A stretch of 64,000 nt of DNA, from the NCBI RefSeq assembly GCF_030652235.1, contig NZ_JAUSBA010000024.1, positions 87,782-151,781 on the forward strand, given 5' to 3'. Below are positions 43,046 through 53,568 of the stretch, in pieces. This DNA comes from Cypionkella sp. (GTDB lineage Bacteria; Pseudomonadota; Alphaproteobacteria; Rhodobacterales; Rhodobacteraceae). A program made the position numbers and the translations under genes. The notes below the pieces were generated by a model that worked only from the letters and a program-made list of their open reading frames with translations, was not told the DNA's origin and ran no database searches. Within the stretch, counting starts at the first letter, position 1. Each line of letters opens with the position of its first letter.

Positions 43046-44842
43046 ATGATTCCGATAATCCATCAAGGTTTACACATTCTGGCTTTGGGTTCGCGCGGCC
43101 CTACCGAGGATCGTTCGGATGCTCCGGCCTTTCGCGCCGCGCTTGCGGCGCAGGAAGACAACCCAAGCCCACCCGCTGCAGCCGTCAGCGCCGAATCCTG
43201 CCTTGCGGCCGGAATGGTCATGCCCGCCCAGCCAATTTTGCAAACCCAACCGATTGTGGCGACGAAAATGGAGGCGGCGGAACCGATTCTACCGGCTCCG
43301 CCAATTTCGATCCCCAATCCAGCCGCCGCATATCCAACAGAGGCAAGCCCATCCGCGCTTGCCTCGGCGTCGACGGTCCCGCAGACGACGCCCATCTTCA
43401 CCACTGTGCCCTTGGTTCTGACACCAAAGAATCAACCCCAGCCTGTAAGTTTCGGGGCTGTAGAAATCCCGGCTACCAGCATCCCAAAACCAGAATTGCC
43501 GCTTGCGACCGGCAAAGCTTCGCTTCCGATCACACCCCCTGAAAAGCCACGCGACATCGGCCCTGCCGTGGCCATCACCCGCTTCATCAACGATCCCGCA
43601 CCCATCCCTACCCTGACGCCAACATCCCAAAACGCCAGCGCCCTCGCACGCAGCTCAATAGCCGCCCCGGCAGGGATCATCGCGAAGACCAGTGTCGCAA
43701 ACGCAGTCTTGGCTCCACAAATCCCTGCCGCAGAACTCCGCATCCCGGCTCAAACGGCCGACCAGCGCAGCGACAAAGCCGCCCGCACAAACCACGCTGC
43801 GATGACGCTCGCCCCCCTTTGCGCCGAACCAAACGACCCGCCGCCTCAGGCGTTTCCCCTGCACGTTTTGCCCGTTCAAACCCAGCCAGATCAAACCTCG
43901 GGGGACCACACCCAAGACGCCCCGCAATCCCCATTGCCAGAGCAAAAGCCAAGCATCTCCCCCGCAGAATCCGCATGGCAAACCCGCCTTCAAGTCGCAG
44001 TGCCGATGGGGGACCACGCCAAACCAAACATCGCACCTATTCACAGCAGGATTGATGCCGCGCCCGCAACAGCGGATTATCCCAGCTCTGCAACCCCGTC
44101 GCCTGCGCCCGATAGCATTGATCTCAAGTTATTTGTTCCGCCAAGCCCGCCTGCGAATGTGGCCCCGATTCCGCAAGCCGCCGACAGCCCTGCTCCGCAA
44201 CCCCCCAAGGCTGACCCCGCGCCAGCCCAACACCCAGTTGCACCAACTTCGGCGCAGTTATCCCCAGCCATTACGCCCAAACCAACAGCCGATGCCGCCA
44301 TACCCCTTAATCTGCCCGCAGCACCGCCAGATCAGGCCACGCTCCAGCCCACCCCCGATCAGGTCAACCAGCAGGCAACCCCGGCGTCAGCGCAGCCGAA
44401 TCCACCACATCAGACAGTGCAACCACAGGCCATGCCGCCCGCCCTTGCCACTGCCGTCCCGGCACAACTCTTCCACCACACCGCCGCCGCGAAAACCGGC
44501 GGCGTTGATGTGCTGCTGCAGCCCGAGAAACTCGGTCATGTCAGGTTTCAGATCCTACAGCACGGCGAGACCGTCCGCATCCTGCTCAGCGCCGAGCGCC
44601 CGGAAACCCTTGATTTGCTGCGGCGGCACTCTGATCAGTTGCTGCAAGAATTCCGTCAATCTGGGTTTACGCAAGCCTCGCTCAACTTCGGCCAATGGGG
44701 TCAGCACCAAAGATCCCCCCCGCCGCCACCCGAGCTTGTCGCAGTGTTCGACGCAGACTTCGTCGAAGCCCCCCCCATGCCACGACCGCCTTCTACCGCC
44801 GCTGTCGCACCAACTGGGCAGGGGCTTAACCTGCGCCTCTAA
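43046..44842 (+). CDS. fliK: Flagellar hook-length control protein FliK
   Basis: 598 aa. The first 440 residues are proline/alanine-rich and low in complexity, as expected of a molecular ruler. The C-terminal Flg_hook domain is VDVLLQPEKLGHVRFQILQH, VRILLSAERPETLDLLRRHS, QEFRQSGFTQASLNFGQWGQ. It is followed at 75 bp by flgD, the hook cap gene. The start at 43046 has a modest GAGGT upstream; other in-frame starts are possible. Confidence 0.88.
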   Translation: MIPIIHQGLHILALGSRGPTEDRSDAPAFRAALAAQEDNPSPPAAAVSAESCLAAGMVMPAQPILQTQPIVATKMEAAEPILPAPPISIPNPAAAYPTEASPSALASASTVPQTTPIFTTVPLVLTPKNQPQPVSFGAVEIPATSIPKPELPLATGKASLPITPPEKPRDIGPAVAITRFINDPAPIPTLTPTSQNASALARSSIAAPAGIIAKTSVANAVLAPQIPAAELRIPAQTADQRSDKAARTNHAAMTLAPLCAEPNDPPPQAFPLHVLPVQTQPDQTSGDHTQDAPQSPLPEQKPSISPAESAWQTRLQVAVPMGDHAKPNIAPIHSRIDAAPATADYPSSATPSPAPDSIDLKLFVPPSPPANVAPIPQAADSPAPQPPKADPAPAQHPVAPTSAQLSPAITPKPTADAAIPLNLPAAPPDQATLQPTPDQVNQQATPASAQPNPPHQTVQPQAMPPALATAVPAQLFHHTAAAKTGGVDVLLQPEKLGHVRFQILQHGETVRILLSAERPETLDLLRRHSDQLLQEFRQSGFTQASLNFGQWGQHQRSPPPPPELVAVFDADFVEAPPMPRPPSTAAVAPTGQGLNLRL

Positions 44843-44917
44843 AGCTTTTCGCATTGCGTTTGAAAAGCGACCCCCTGAAGACAACCTATCTCGAAAAGCT
44901 CTTGAAAGGAGCATCCG

Positions 44918-45571
44918 ATGGAAACCTCCGCCCTCACCACCGCCCAAACTGCAGCCAGCAGAGCGCCCTCAAAAGCCGCTGTTTCGGCAGATTTTGATAC
45001 GTTTCTAAAGATGATGACGACGCAGATGAAGAACCAAGACCCGACAAAGCCGATTGATTCGGCAGACTATGCGGTGCAACTGGCGACCTTTTCCGGGGTC
45101 GAGCAGCAGACCAAAACCAACCAACTGCTCGAAGGGCTGACCAGCCAGTTCGGTGTTCTGGGCATGGCGCAGTTGGCGGCTTGGGTCGGGCAAGAGGCGC
45201 GCTCAGCCGCCCCGGTTTACTTGGGAGATGAACCCGTCACCATCAGCTATCAACCCAAAACCCACGCAGATCGCGCGGTTCTGGTGGTGAAAAATGCGCA
45301 AGATCAGGTGGTCTCTCGCGAAGATGTCTCGCGAGAGGGCGGCACCTATCAGTGGCTTGGCGCAGATGCCGCCGGAAATCCACTGCCGAACGGCATTTAT
45401 GCGCTAAGCTTGGAAAGCTATAGCGGCGCGCAGCCGTTGGGCGATGCCACAGCCGTCGAATCCTACGCAAAAATCTTGGAAGCGCGCGGCGGGGCCAATG
45501 GCCCAACGCTGGTCTTAGCGGGCGGGGTAGAGGTAAACGCCACAGAAATCACCGCCCTGCGCGTGCCTTAG
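44918..45571 (+). CDS. flgD: Flagellar hook cap protein FlgD
   Basis: A 217-aa scaffold for hook assembly. The conserved N-terminus is DFDTFLKMMTTQMKNQDPTK PIDSADYAVQLATFSGVEQQ TKTN; the FLN-like middle ends YQWLGADAAGNPLPNGIYAL. AAAGGAG precedes ATG 44918. A GCTTTTC/GAAAAGC hairpin lies between fliK and flgD (44844-44868). Confidence 0.95.
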   Translation: METSALTTAQTAASRAPSKAAVSADFDTFLKMMTTQMKNQDPTKPIDSADYAVQLATFSGVEQQTKTNQLLEGLTSQFGVLGMAQLAAWVGQEARSAAPVYLGDEPVTISYQPKTHADRAVLVVKNAQDQVVSREDVSREGGTYQWLGADAAGNPLPNGIYALSLESYSGAQPLGDATAVESYAKILEARGGANGPTLVLAGGVEVNATEITALRVP

Positions 45572-45620
45572 TGCGTGTTAGCTTTTGACTGAACCACGCC
45601 TATCGAAAAATGCATCCGAG

Positions 45621-45633
45621 CCTCTGCGAGAGG
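45621..45633. terminator. Possible weak terminator between flgD and ubiB
   Basis: CCTCT-GCG-AGAGG hairpin followed by a moderately T-rich stretch (gattttcgtttc) on the + strand. Lies in the 101-bp convergent gap that ends the flagellar locus. Confidence 0.35.
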
Positions 45634-45672
45634 TCGCGATTTTCGTTTCACTCTAAACCTGACGCACTTTAG

Positions 45673-47202
45673 CTACAGAATCTGCCCCAGCCAAATCCCC
45701 AACGCGAACACCACGAACCCCGCCAGAACCAGCCGCAACGCGAACAACCGGGGTCGGGTTTTCAGCACTGGCGGGCTTTCGGCCTGCGCGATCAAAGCTG
45801 CCTCCACCAGGCGCGGCAAACGTGGCCCAAACCGCGCCAACACCCGCGCCGTTTGTGCCAGATCACGCAGCAAAGCCAAAGGCCCGACATTGCGGCTGAC
45901 ATATGTTTCCACCACCGGCTTTGCGACTTGCCAGATGTTGATATTGGGATCCAAGCTGCGGGCGACACCTTCCACCACCACCATCGTGCGCTGCAACAAG
46001 ATCAGCTCGGTGCGGGTTTCCATGCCAAATCTCTCTGTCACTTCAAAGAGATAGGACAGCAGCCGCGCCATCGACACCCGCGTGGCTTCCAGCCCGAAAA
46101 TCGGCTCGCCCACCGCGCGCAGGGCACGGGCGAATTCGTCAATGTCGCGGTCGGGCGGCACATAGCCCGCCTCAAAATGCACCTCGGCCACCCGGCGATA
46201 ATCGCGGCCAATGAAGCCCATCAGTATCTCGGCATAGACCCGGCGGGTATATTCATCAATCCGCCCCATGATGCCAAAATCATATGCGATCAGATTGCCA
46301 TTTGCCGCCACTTTCAGATTGCCCTGATGCATGTCGCCGTGGAAAAATCCGTCGCGCAAAGCGTGGGACAAAAACAGTTGCAGCACCCGCGCGCCCAAAG
46401 CCCTGCGATCCAGACCCGCCGCATCAATCGCCGCGTTATCCGCAAGGTTGATCCCCTCCGCCCAGTCCAGCGTCATCACCGAACGGCCCGACAGATCCCA
46501 CACCACTTTCGGCACCTGAAACCCGGCGTCATTTTTGGTGTTATCGGCAAATTCCGAAGCCGCCGAGGATTCCAACCGCAGATCCAACTCACCCAACACC
46601 ACGCCTTCGAAATGCGTGATCACGTCCAGGGGCCGCAAACGGCGCGAGGCTGGTGAGACAAATTCAATCGCGCGTGCCGCAAAGTAAAACGCGTCGATGT
46701 CACGGCGGAATGCCCGTTCAATTCCCGGACGCAGCACTTTTACCGCCACATCCTGGCCATTGCTGCGCAAAGTGGCGCGATGCACCTGCGCGATGGATGC
46801 CGCCGCGACGGGTTCGGAAAAGCTGGAAAACACTTCATCCACCGGCAACCGCAATTCTTCCGCCACCATCGCCTTAGCCACAGCGGTCGGGAAGGGTGGC
46901 AGCTGATCTTGCAGATATTTCAACTGCAAAGCCAGTTCTTCACCGACAATATCGGGCCGTGTCGATAAAATCTGACCGAACTTGATATAGGCAGGGCCCA
47001 AAGCCGTCAGCGCCCGCGTCACTGGCGGTAAAGCCAAATCACCCTGCAACCCCAGCCACTTAAATGGCCAGCCCAGCATCCTTGCGGCAAACCGCAGACG
47101 CGGCGGCACCTGCATTGCTTCCAGCGCCACCGCCATCGCCCCGGTACGCTCAAACGTCGCCCCGGTGCGGATTAGCCGCCAGATATTATGCGGTCCCCTC
47201 AC
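45673..47202 (-). CDS. ubiB: Ubiquinone biosynthesis ATPase/kinase-like protein UbiB
   Basis: A 509-aa atypical ABC1/ADCK kinase-like protein needed for ubiquinone synthesis. The KxGQ motif is in [20 protein letters not shown]; the alanine-rich nucleotide loop is in [11 protein letters not shown]; catalytic-loop residues are in [28 protein letters not shown]. The C-terminus has membrane helices ([20 protein letters not shown]). Start ATG 47202 overlaps the ubiE stop, the common alphaproteobacterial ubiE-ubiB pairing. Confidence 0.95.
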   Translation of the reverse strand: MRGPHNIWRLIRTGATFERTGAMAVALEAMQVPPRLRFAARMLGWPFKWLGLQGDLALPPVTRALTALGPAYIKFGQILSTRPDIVGEELALQLKYLQDQLPPFPTAVAKAMVAEELRLPVDEVFSSFSEPVAAASIAQVHRATLRSNGQDVAVKVLRPGIERAFRRDIDAFYFAARAIEFVSPASRRLRPLDVITHFEGVVLGELDLRLESSAASEFADNTKNDAGFQVPKVVWDLSGRSVMTLDWAEGINLADNAAIDAAGLDRRALGARVLQLFLSHALRDGFFHGDMHQGNLKVAANGNLIAYDFGIMGRIDEYTRRVYAEILMGFIGRDYRRVAEVHFEAGYVPPDRDIDEFARALRAVGEPIFGLEATRVSMARLLSYLFEVTERFGMETRTELILLQRTMVVVEGVARSLDPNINIWQVAKPVVETYVSRNVGPLALLRDLAQTARVLARFGPRLPRLVEAALIAQAESPPVLKTRPRLFALRLVLAGFVVFALGIWLGQIL

Positions 47203-47942
47203 AGCTTCCAGCCCGAATGCAGTGCTGCAATCCCCATCGTCAGATTGCGGTATTTTACCTGATCGAACCCAGCGCTGCGGATCATCGATGCAAATGCCTC
47301 TTGCTCCGGGAATTTGCGGATCGACTCGACCAGATACTGGTAGCTGTCGCGATCCCCCGCCACCACCTGCCCCATCACCGGGATCACGTTGAAGCTATAC
47401 TTATCATAGACCCATTGCGCCAAGTCATTGGGAATCCGCGAAAATTCCAACACCATCAGCCGCCCCCCGGGACGCAGCACGCGAAACGCTTCCTTCAAAG
47501 CATCACCAATCCGCGTCACATTCCGAATCCCAAAGGAAATCGTGTAAACATCAAACGAATTGTCGGCAAACGGCAGCGCCATCGCATCGCCCACCACCCA
47601 ATCCAACCGGGCCGCCATCTGATCGGCCTCGGCCCGTTGTCGCCCCGAGATCAGCATCGATTCCGTCAGATCACAGACCACCGCCGTCGATCCCTCAGCC
47701 CGCTTCATGAACCGAAACGCCACGTCGCCAGTGCCGCCCGCCACATCCAGCAACCGCTGACCAGGCCGCGGTGCCAGCCAATCCATCATGGCGTCTTTCC
47801 ACAACCGATGCATCCCGCCCGACATCAAATCGTTCATGATGTCATACTTGCTGGCAACCCGCGTGAACACGCCATGCACCATCCCGGCCTTGTCGGCCTC
47901 GGGCACCGTCTGATAGCCGAAATGCGTGGTGCTGTCGTTCAT
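47199..47942 (-). CDS. ubiE: Ubiquinone/menaquinone methyltransferase UbiE
   Basis: A 247-aa SAM-dependent C-methyltransferase of ubiquinone synthesis. UbiE signatures are [21 protein letters not shown] and [20 protein letters not shown]; the SAM motif I is [17 protein letters not shown] 47942 ([10 protein letters not shown]) is the normal UbiE start; the longer frame to 48281 is antisense to mutM. Divergent from mutM by 82 bp. Confidence 0.96.
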   Translation of the reverse strand: MNDSTTHFGYQTVPEADKAGMVHGVFTRVASKYDIMNDLMSGGMHRLWKDAMMDWLAPRPGQRLLDVAGGTGDVAFRFMKRAEGSTAVVCDLTESMLISGRQRAEADQMAARLDWVVGDAMALPFADNSFDVYTISFGIRNVTRIGDALKEAFRVLRPGGRLMVLEFSRIPNDLAQWVYDKYSFNVIPVMGQVVAGDRDSYQYLVESIRKFPEQEAFASMIRSAGFDQVKYRNLTMGIAALHSGWKL

Positions 47943-48024
47943 CTCTTGCCGTCCTGTGATTGCACCCCCCTTATAGGCACGCGCGGCGCAAGCCTCAATG
48001 CGCCGATCTGTCACCCGAGGTTCC

Positions 48025-48870
48025 ATGCCAGAGTTACCCGAAGTCGAAACCGTCCGCCGTGGCCTGCTGCCCGCAATGGAAGGCCGCCTGATTGAACGTG
48101 CCGAGGTCAACCGCCCCGATCTGCGCTGGCCTTTGCCCGCCAATATGGCCGAACGCCTGACCGGAAAACGAGTCCTCGCCCTGCGCCGCCGCTCCAAATA
48201 CATCCTTGCCGATCTGTCCTCCGGCGAAACTCTGTTGATCCACCTTGGCATGTCAGGCCGAATGCTCGTGTCTGGCATCACCTTGGGCGATTTCTTTTAC
48301 GATCATGCCGCCCCCGAGAAACACGACCACGTTGTGCTGCACCTTGAAGGTGGCGCCCGCGTCACCTTCAACGACGCCCGCCGCTTTGGCGCGATGGATT
48401 TGCTGCCCACCGCCACCGCCGAACAGCACCCCCTCCTATCCGAAATCGGCCCCGAACCTTTGGGCAACGCCTTCAACGAATCCTACCTTTCCGCCAAACT
48501 GAAAAACCGTAACACGCCCATAAAATCCGCCCTCTTGGACCAACACCTCGTCGCAGGCCTCGGCAATATCTACGTTTGCGAAGTGCTGTACCGCGCCCGT
48601 ATCGCACCCAACACCCGCGCGGGCAGCATCGCAAACGCAGCCGCGCTGGTGCCGATCATCCGTGAAGTCTTGGCTGAGGCCATCGAAGCTGGCGGCTCCA
48701 GCCTGAAAGACTACCGCCGCACCGATGGCGAGCTTGGCTATTTCCAAAAAGCCTTTGCCGTCTACGGCCGTGAAGGCAAGCCTTGCCAAACCCCCGGCTG
48801 CACCGCCACAATCGCCCGCATGGTGCAATCGGGCCGCTCATCCTTTTACTGTCCCAGCTGCCAAATCTAA
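48025..48870 (+). CDS. mutM: Formamidopyrimidine-DNA glycosylase (Fpg/MutM)
   Basis: A 281-aa DNA repair enzyme that removes 8-oxoguanine. The catalytic Pro1-Glu2 follow the start Met ([14 protein letters not shown]). The beta-F strand lysine is in [14 protein letters not shown], and [10 protein letters not shown] is conserved. The H2TH region is [20 protein letters not shown], and the C-terminal zinc finger is C-X4-C-X16-C-X2-C (CQTPGC to CPSC). ATG 48025 is fixed by the PE requirement. The mutM/ubiE divergent pair is frequent in alphaproteobacteria. Confidence 0.97.
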   Translation: MPELPEVETVRRGLLPAMEGRLIERAEVNRPDLRWPLPANMAERLTGKRVLALRRRSKYILADLSSGETLLIHLGMSGRMLVSGITLGDFFYDHAAPEKHDHVVLHLEGGARVTFNDARRFGAMDLLPTATAEQHPLLSEIGPEPLGNAFNESYLSAKLKNRNTPIKSALLDQHLVAGLGNIYVCEVLYRARIAPNTRAGSIANAAALVPIIREVLAEAIEAGGSSLKDYRRTDGELGYFQKAFAVYGREGKPCQTPGCTATIARMVQSGRSSFYCPSCQI

Positions 48871-48879
48871 GGAACCGAC

Positions 48880-49653
<774 letters not shown>

Positions 49654-49663
49654 ACCGCGCTTC

Positions 49664-49694
49664 GCTTTAGCAACCGGGCAATATCTGCTAAAGC
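49664..49694. terminator. Hairpin in the convergent gap of the hydratase and corA
   Basis: Perfect 9-bp inverted repeat GCTTTAGCA / TGCTAAAGC with a 13-base loop, overlapping the corA stop codon. No T-run follows on either strand, so a terminator role is only probable. Confidence 0.35.
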
Positions 49695-50650
49695 CAACCC
49701 TTCCAGCGGAAAAACGCATAGGTCAGCACCGCCGACCCCACCATCACCACCAAAGCCATCGGATAGCCTAGTTTCCACGCCAGTTCCGGCATGAAATCAA
49801 AGTTCATCCCATACAGGCTGGCGATCAGCGTCGGCGGGCTGAACAGCACGGCAACCACCGACACGATCCGCACCGTGGTGTTCTGCGCAAGGTTAATCCG
49901 CCCCATCGTCGCATCCGACATCAGGCCCAGCCGGGATGACAGAAAGTCCGCGTGAACCTCCAGCGCCTCAATATCGCGCAACTGCCCCTTCAGCACCAAG
50001 CCCAGCCCTTCCGTGTTCAACCGATGCCCCAGCATCTGATCGACATAATTCAGCGCCCGCCCCAGCGTCAAAAGCCCAAGACGCACCCGACCCAGCCGCT
50101 CGCCCTCGGCCCCCAGATTGCTCAAAGCGCTTTCCAGATCCTTTTGCTGATGCCCCTTTGCCCCCGGATGATACGTCTGACGCGACACCTTATCCAAACC
50201 CGTGCCCGCGATTTCCAGATGATCCGCCAGCCGCCCGATCACTTCCTCAATCAGTCCCAGAAAAATCCGGTCTGGCGTCGAGCAGCCTAAAGAACTCTTG
50301 CCAGCCCGCGCCGGATAGGTCTCAAACGGGCGCGGCGTGTGATGGCGCACCGTCACCAAGCGCGCGTTGGATACCGCGAAGCACACCGGGCTCATCACCT
50401 GCTCGCCACCTGCATCCACACCCGGCAAAACCACGGTCAGGTAGTCAATCTCATCCTCGTGGTAGAGACGGTTTGAGATTTCGATTTCTTCCATATCCGT
50501 CAGTGTCGGCACATCGAAACCCAGCGCGCGCACCGCCGCTTCTTCTTCCGAAGTCGCAGCAAACAGATCAATCCATTCGGCATGGTCCAGCGCTGTGCCC
50601 GCAGGCAGCACCTCCAACCGCTTGTTCGCAAAATGATAAGCCGTCAGCAT
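49688..50650 (-). CDS. corA: CorA-family magnesium/divalent cation transporter
   Basis: A 320-aa channel-type Mg2+ transporter. The N-terminal cytoplasmic domain starts MLTAYHFANKRLEVLPAGTA. Two C-terminal membrane helices flank the signature loop YGMNFDFMPE (GMN motif); the tail ends FFRWKGWL. ATG 50650 is favoured over 50704 because GGAGGG lies 6 bp before it. Confidence 0.93.
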   Translation of the reverse strand: MLTAYHFANKRLEVLPAGTALDHAEWIDLFAATSEEEAAVRALGFDVPTLTDMEEIEISNRLYHEDEIDYLTVVLPGVDAGGEQVMSPVCFAVSNARLVTVRHHTPRPFETYPARAGKSSLGCSTPDRIFLGLIEEVIGRLADHLEIAGTGLDKVSRQTYHPGAKGHQQKDLESALSNLGAEGERLGRVRLGLLTLGRALNYVDQMLGHRLNTEGLGLVLKGQLRDIEALEVHADFLSSRLGLMSDATMGRINLAQNTTVRIVSVVAVLFSPPTLIASLYGMNFDFMPELAWKLGYPMALVVMVGSAVLTYAFFRWKGWL

Positions 50651-50787
50651 CCGCACCCTCCGCAAGCAATCCCCTTGCCTAACGCCAAATGCCGCTATGG
50701 CCAAGCTGCCGTTTTGTGCAGCACAAGCGCGCGCCGCAAAATCGAATCGATCAAATTCAGCTAAGTGTTACTTTCAAATTGGCATAA

Positions 50788-50823
50788 ATACTCCACGGGG
50801 GTCCGGGGGTGAGAAACCCCCGG
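50788..50823 (-). terminator. GC-rich hairpin plus Rhodobacteraceae C-rich motif
   Basis: CCGGGGG-TGAGAAA-CCCCCGG (50803-50823) is a 7-bp perfect stem. On the minus strand it follows the DUF1185 stop by 19 bp and continues as CACCCCCGGACCCCCGTGGA then GTATTTATG, the family-wide motif also seen at 14393. It probably terminates the minus-strand island genes. Confidence 0.55.
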
Positions 50824-50841
50824 CTGCGCCAGTCAAGCCCG

Positions 50842-51413
50842 TTACCGCAGCCCGTCTTTCCCCTCCGACGGCTCATGCGTCAGCCCGCCCACCCGCGCCA
50901 AGGACCGCCCGCCATCCGTCACCGCCACCATAATCTCGCCCGCCCGCGGCGCATCGTTCAACCCCACCTCGATCGCGTCAAAATGGCTGCGCACATAGGC
51001 CGCGTTTACATGGGTAATCGGCACATCCCACCGCGCGCCCACACCGCCCACCTTCTTGGCCGAGGGCACAATCGCCTTCGCGCCACCCAACACCTCGCGC
51101 ATCGCGTAGCCGCCCGGCGCATGCCACAAAGCGCCATGTTCCAACTCGTCCGCGCTGCCCACCAGAGTAATCTTTCCGTAACCCTCAATCGCCGATGCAT
51201 CGCCGCCCAAGGCCGCCAGCAAGCACTGCGCCATCATCAGACCCAAAGGCTTCAGATCCTGCATAAAGGGCTACAGATCCTCGACATACCGCCCCGCAAA
51301 CGGGTTCGAAATCACCGCCATAATCGCCCCCCGCTTTGGCGGGGTGGCCGACACTGGCCCACCCTCATGGAAGATTTCCTCCACCACAGTTGCGATTTTG
51401 CGCACAATCGCAT
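50842..51413 (-). pseudogene. DUF1185 (amino acid synthesis family) protein, disrupted
   Basis: About 190 codons, the family's usual length. The product would read AIVRKIATVVEEIFHEGGPV, KRGAIMAVISNPFAGRYVED L, then after an in-frame TAG (51271-51273) PFMQDLKPLGLMMAQCLLAA and on to ARWDVPITHVNAAYVRSHFD. The TAG stands where a Ser is usual. The likely ATG (51411-51413) is out of frame by one base. The family often sits beside UPF0280 and 6-hydroxynicotinate reductase genes; its biochemical role is not established. Last gene of the minus-strand island operon. Confidence 0.7.
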
Positions 51414-51420
51414 AATAACG

Positions 51421-52191
51421 TCAGGCACCACACAGGCTCCCGTCAGAAATTAAGGTCAGCGCAGGCAGCCCGACCATCCGGGCCTGCCCCTTCAAAAACA
51501 GCGCAGCCACACAGCCAGCCCGCGCCCACATAGATCCTCGGCCACGGCCGCACCGCGCGCCAATGCCTCGGCCACTTCACCCAAACTCAACGCTCCCACT
51601 GAAACTGTGACCAGCCGCACGCCCAGATCACTCTCCGGCTGCAAGCTGTCAGCAGGCGCACGCCCAAAGGCCACATGCCCCGGCAAATCCACCGCATTGC
51701 AAATCATCGTCGCCGCCACATCCGCTTCCGCCGCTGACCGCGCCAACACTGTCACTGCATCCGCAATCCTCAATGAGAAACTCCGCCCACCCCAACCACT
51801 TGTCGCCACACCCCGCGCGGTGTCGGCAAAGCCTACATCAATCCGCCCCAAATCGGCACCATCCAGCCCGGCCACCGAGATCCGAAACCGCGCGCCATGA
51901 GGCCGCACAGCAGATACCATCCGCCGCGCCACGGCGCCCGTAGGTACATCTCCAACCGCACGCCTCAACAGCGGCAATTCCGCCACCTACTCCTTCAACA
52001 AAGTCTCAAACCGCACCCGCGCCGCCGCAAACGCCACCTCACGCGCGCCCTCTGCCCCGATGATCAGATCAATCGGCCCATGCTGCAAATGCAGCCGCCG
52101 CCCATCTGGCAACAGCCGCGCATCCTGCGGATCGCGCCCTTCCCCCGGCTCTACCCGCCGCACCGCCGCACCGCCGCACCGCCGATCCCAT
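51421..52191 (-). pseudogene. UPF0280 family protein, disrupted
   Basis: About 257 codons of UPF0280 sequence can be pieced together: ARLLPDGRRLHLQHGPIDLI IGAEGAREVAFAAARVRFET, then an in-frame TAG at 51987-51989 (LLKE-stop-VAELPLLRRA), the body SVAGLDGADLGRIDVGFADT, and after a frameshift near 51520 the tail AALFLKGQARMVGLPALTLI SDGSLCGA ending at TGA 51421-51423. The N-terminal end runs into an 8-bp tandem repeat that shifts the frame. Function of UPF0280 is unknown, though it recurs in nicotinate gene clusters. Confidence 0.68.
52155..52184. repeat. 8-bp tandem repeat (CCGCCGCA x3.75) at the hnr/UPF0280 junction
   Basis: Three full copies plus six bases of CCGCCGCA. Removing two copies (16 bp) would join hnr and UPF0280 into one open frame reading EAVMGSAVRRVEPGEGRDPQ; the present copy number breaks it. 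A unit length of 8 makes each slip a frameshift. Confidence 0.85.
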
Positions 52192-53568
52192 CACCGCCTC
52201 GACAGGCTGCACATGGTCCAAATGCCCGCCCAAAGCCGCGTAATCCGACAGCCGCAACGTGAACTCAAACGGCGCAACCAATGCCGAAGTCGGCACATAG
52301 CCAAACGAATTGGCAGGCATCGCCATCACATCCGCCATCACCGTAATCCCGCCCCCGACCAAACAGAGACAGACGCCCCACCACAAGACACCCGCGTCAA
52401 AGCAGCCTTGACCGATTGCGTCAGCCGCACCGGATTGGTCGTCACCCCCGCCCGCAAAGACCCGCCCGCGCCACCCATAAACAGCACCGAACACATCGAA
52501 GGTTCGCAATTCTCGGCAATCCGCTCGGCCGAGGCCCGCATCACCGCGGAGCCTCCAGCGCCCTAGGCACCAGCCCCTCATCCAACTCATAATACGCCCA
52601 CTGCTCGCCCGTCGTAGACACCATCAGCATCCGCAACCCCGGCCAAGCCACCTTCGCATCAAACGCATTCAAAATCGTCAGCGGATCATCGACATCCGTG
52701 CCACCCCAGCCCGTCCCCGGATGCGCCACCTGAAAATACCGCCCCGGGGTTGATCAGCGCCCCTTCATCTTGATTCCCGTAGGCGGCACATCCAGCAGCT
52801 TCCCGGCTTGATGCTCTGACAAAACCCCGGTGATATGGTCATCCACCACCACCAGCTCATCAACATGCCCAACCCACTGTTTCGCAAACATCCCAATCGT
52901 GGCCGATCCACAGCCGACCCGCATCAACTTCTCCGGCACCCCATTGATCATCCGCGCCTGCCCCGCCTGCAAAAACACCGTCGCCCCGTCGTCAATCGAA
53001 ACCTCAACCGCCTCGCGATTGCACAGCCGCATCAGCGCGTCACAGGTCACCCGGCCTTCCTTCTTCGCCCCCCGTCAGATGCAAAACCCCGCCCAGCGAC
53101 AGCATCGACGATGCCATATTCCCCCGTCATCACATGCCCAATCGCCTCGCCGTCCACCCGCACATAAGCCCGCTCAGCCCCGATGTGCCAGTCGGTGTCG
53201 ATCTTCACCTTGACGCCGCAATAGCTGAAAATCCCCTCGGTCACGACAGTGACCATATCCACGCCCTCAACCTCTTGGCTGACAATAAGCGGCGCAGGTC
53301 TATAGTCGGGATAAGTCGTCCCCACCCCGACCGCCGTGATAAAGGGCCGATTGCCCTTGATCACATCGCCATCCCAATCGTCCGGCTGCCCCTCCAGAAA
53401 CGGCACCGCAACAGCCCCCACTTTCAGCACGGCCAATGGGTCCCACCGCACCAAAACCCCGGCATGATTGGCATACCGATCACACGCCCCCGCGCGGCCA
53501 TCGGCGATGTAGCACATCACCGGGCAGGCATCGCAGCGGATCTTTTCCGGGCTCACAGCGTCCTTCAT
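52186..53568 (-). pseudogene. hnr: 6-hydroxynicotinate reductase, disrupted
   Basis: Family members reduce 6-hydroxynicotinate with ferredoxin-type chemistry. The start (ATG 53568) encodes the 4Fe-4S motif IRCDACPVMCYIADGRAGAC D. Later parts lie in other frames: VTCDALMRLCNREAVEVSID, GVLSEHQAGKLLDVPPTGIK, AHPGTGWGGTDVDDPLTILN, RIAENCEPSMCSVLFMGGAG and PANSFGYVPTSALVAPFEFT. Lesions: frameshift at about 53105-53117, one extra base in a C6 run (53068-53073), TGA at 52754-52756 where CGA(Arg) is expected, frameshift near 52545, and a missing base at a C5 run (52352-52356). About 460 codons in total. Confidence 0.8.

Noticed and set aside
43655..44044. Gly/Arg/Trp-rich minus-strand frames inside fliK
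   Set aside because: Antisense of the proline/alanine-rich FliK region; no start signal or homology.
52141..52190. A CRISPR-like or regulatory repeat in the CCGCCGCA array
   Set aside because: Units are 8 bp without spacers and lie within coding sequence; it is a simple tandem repeat.
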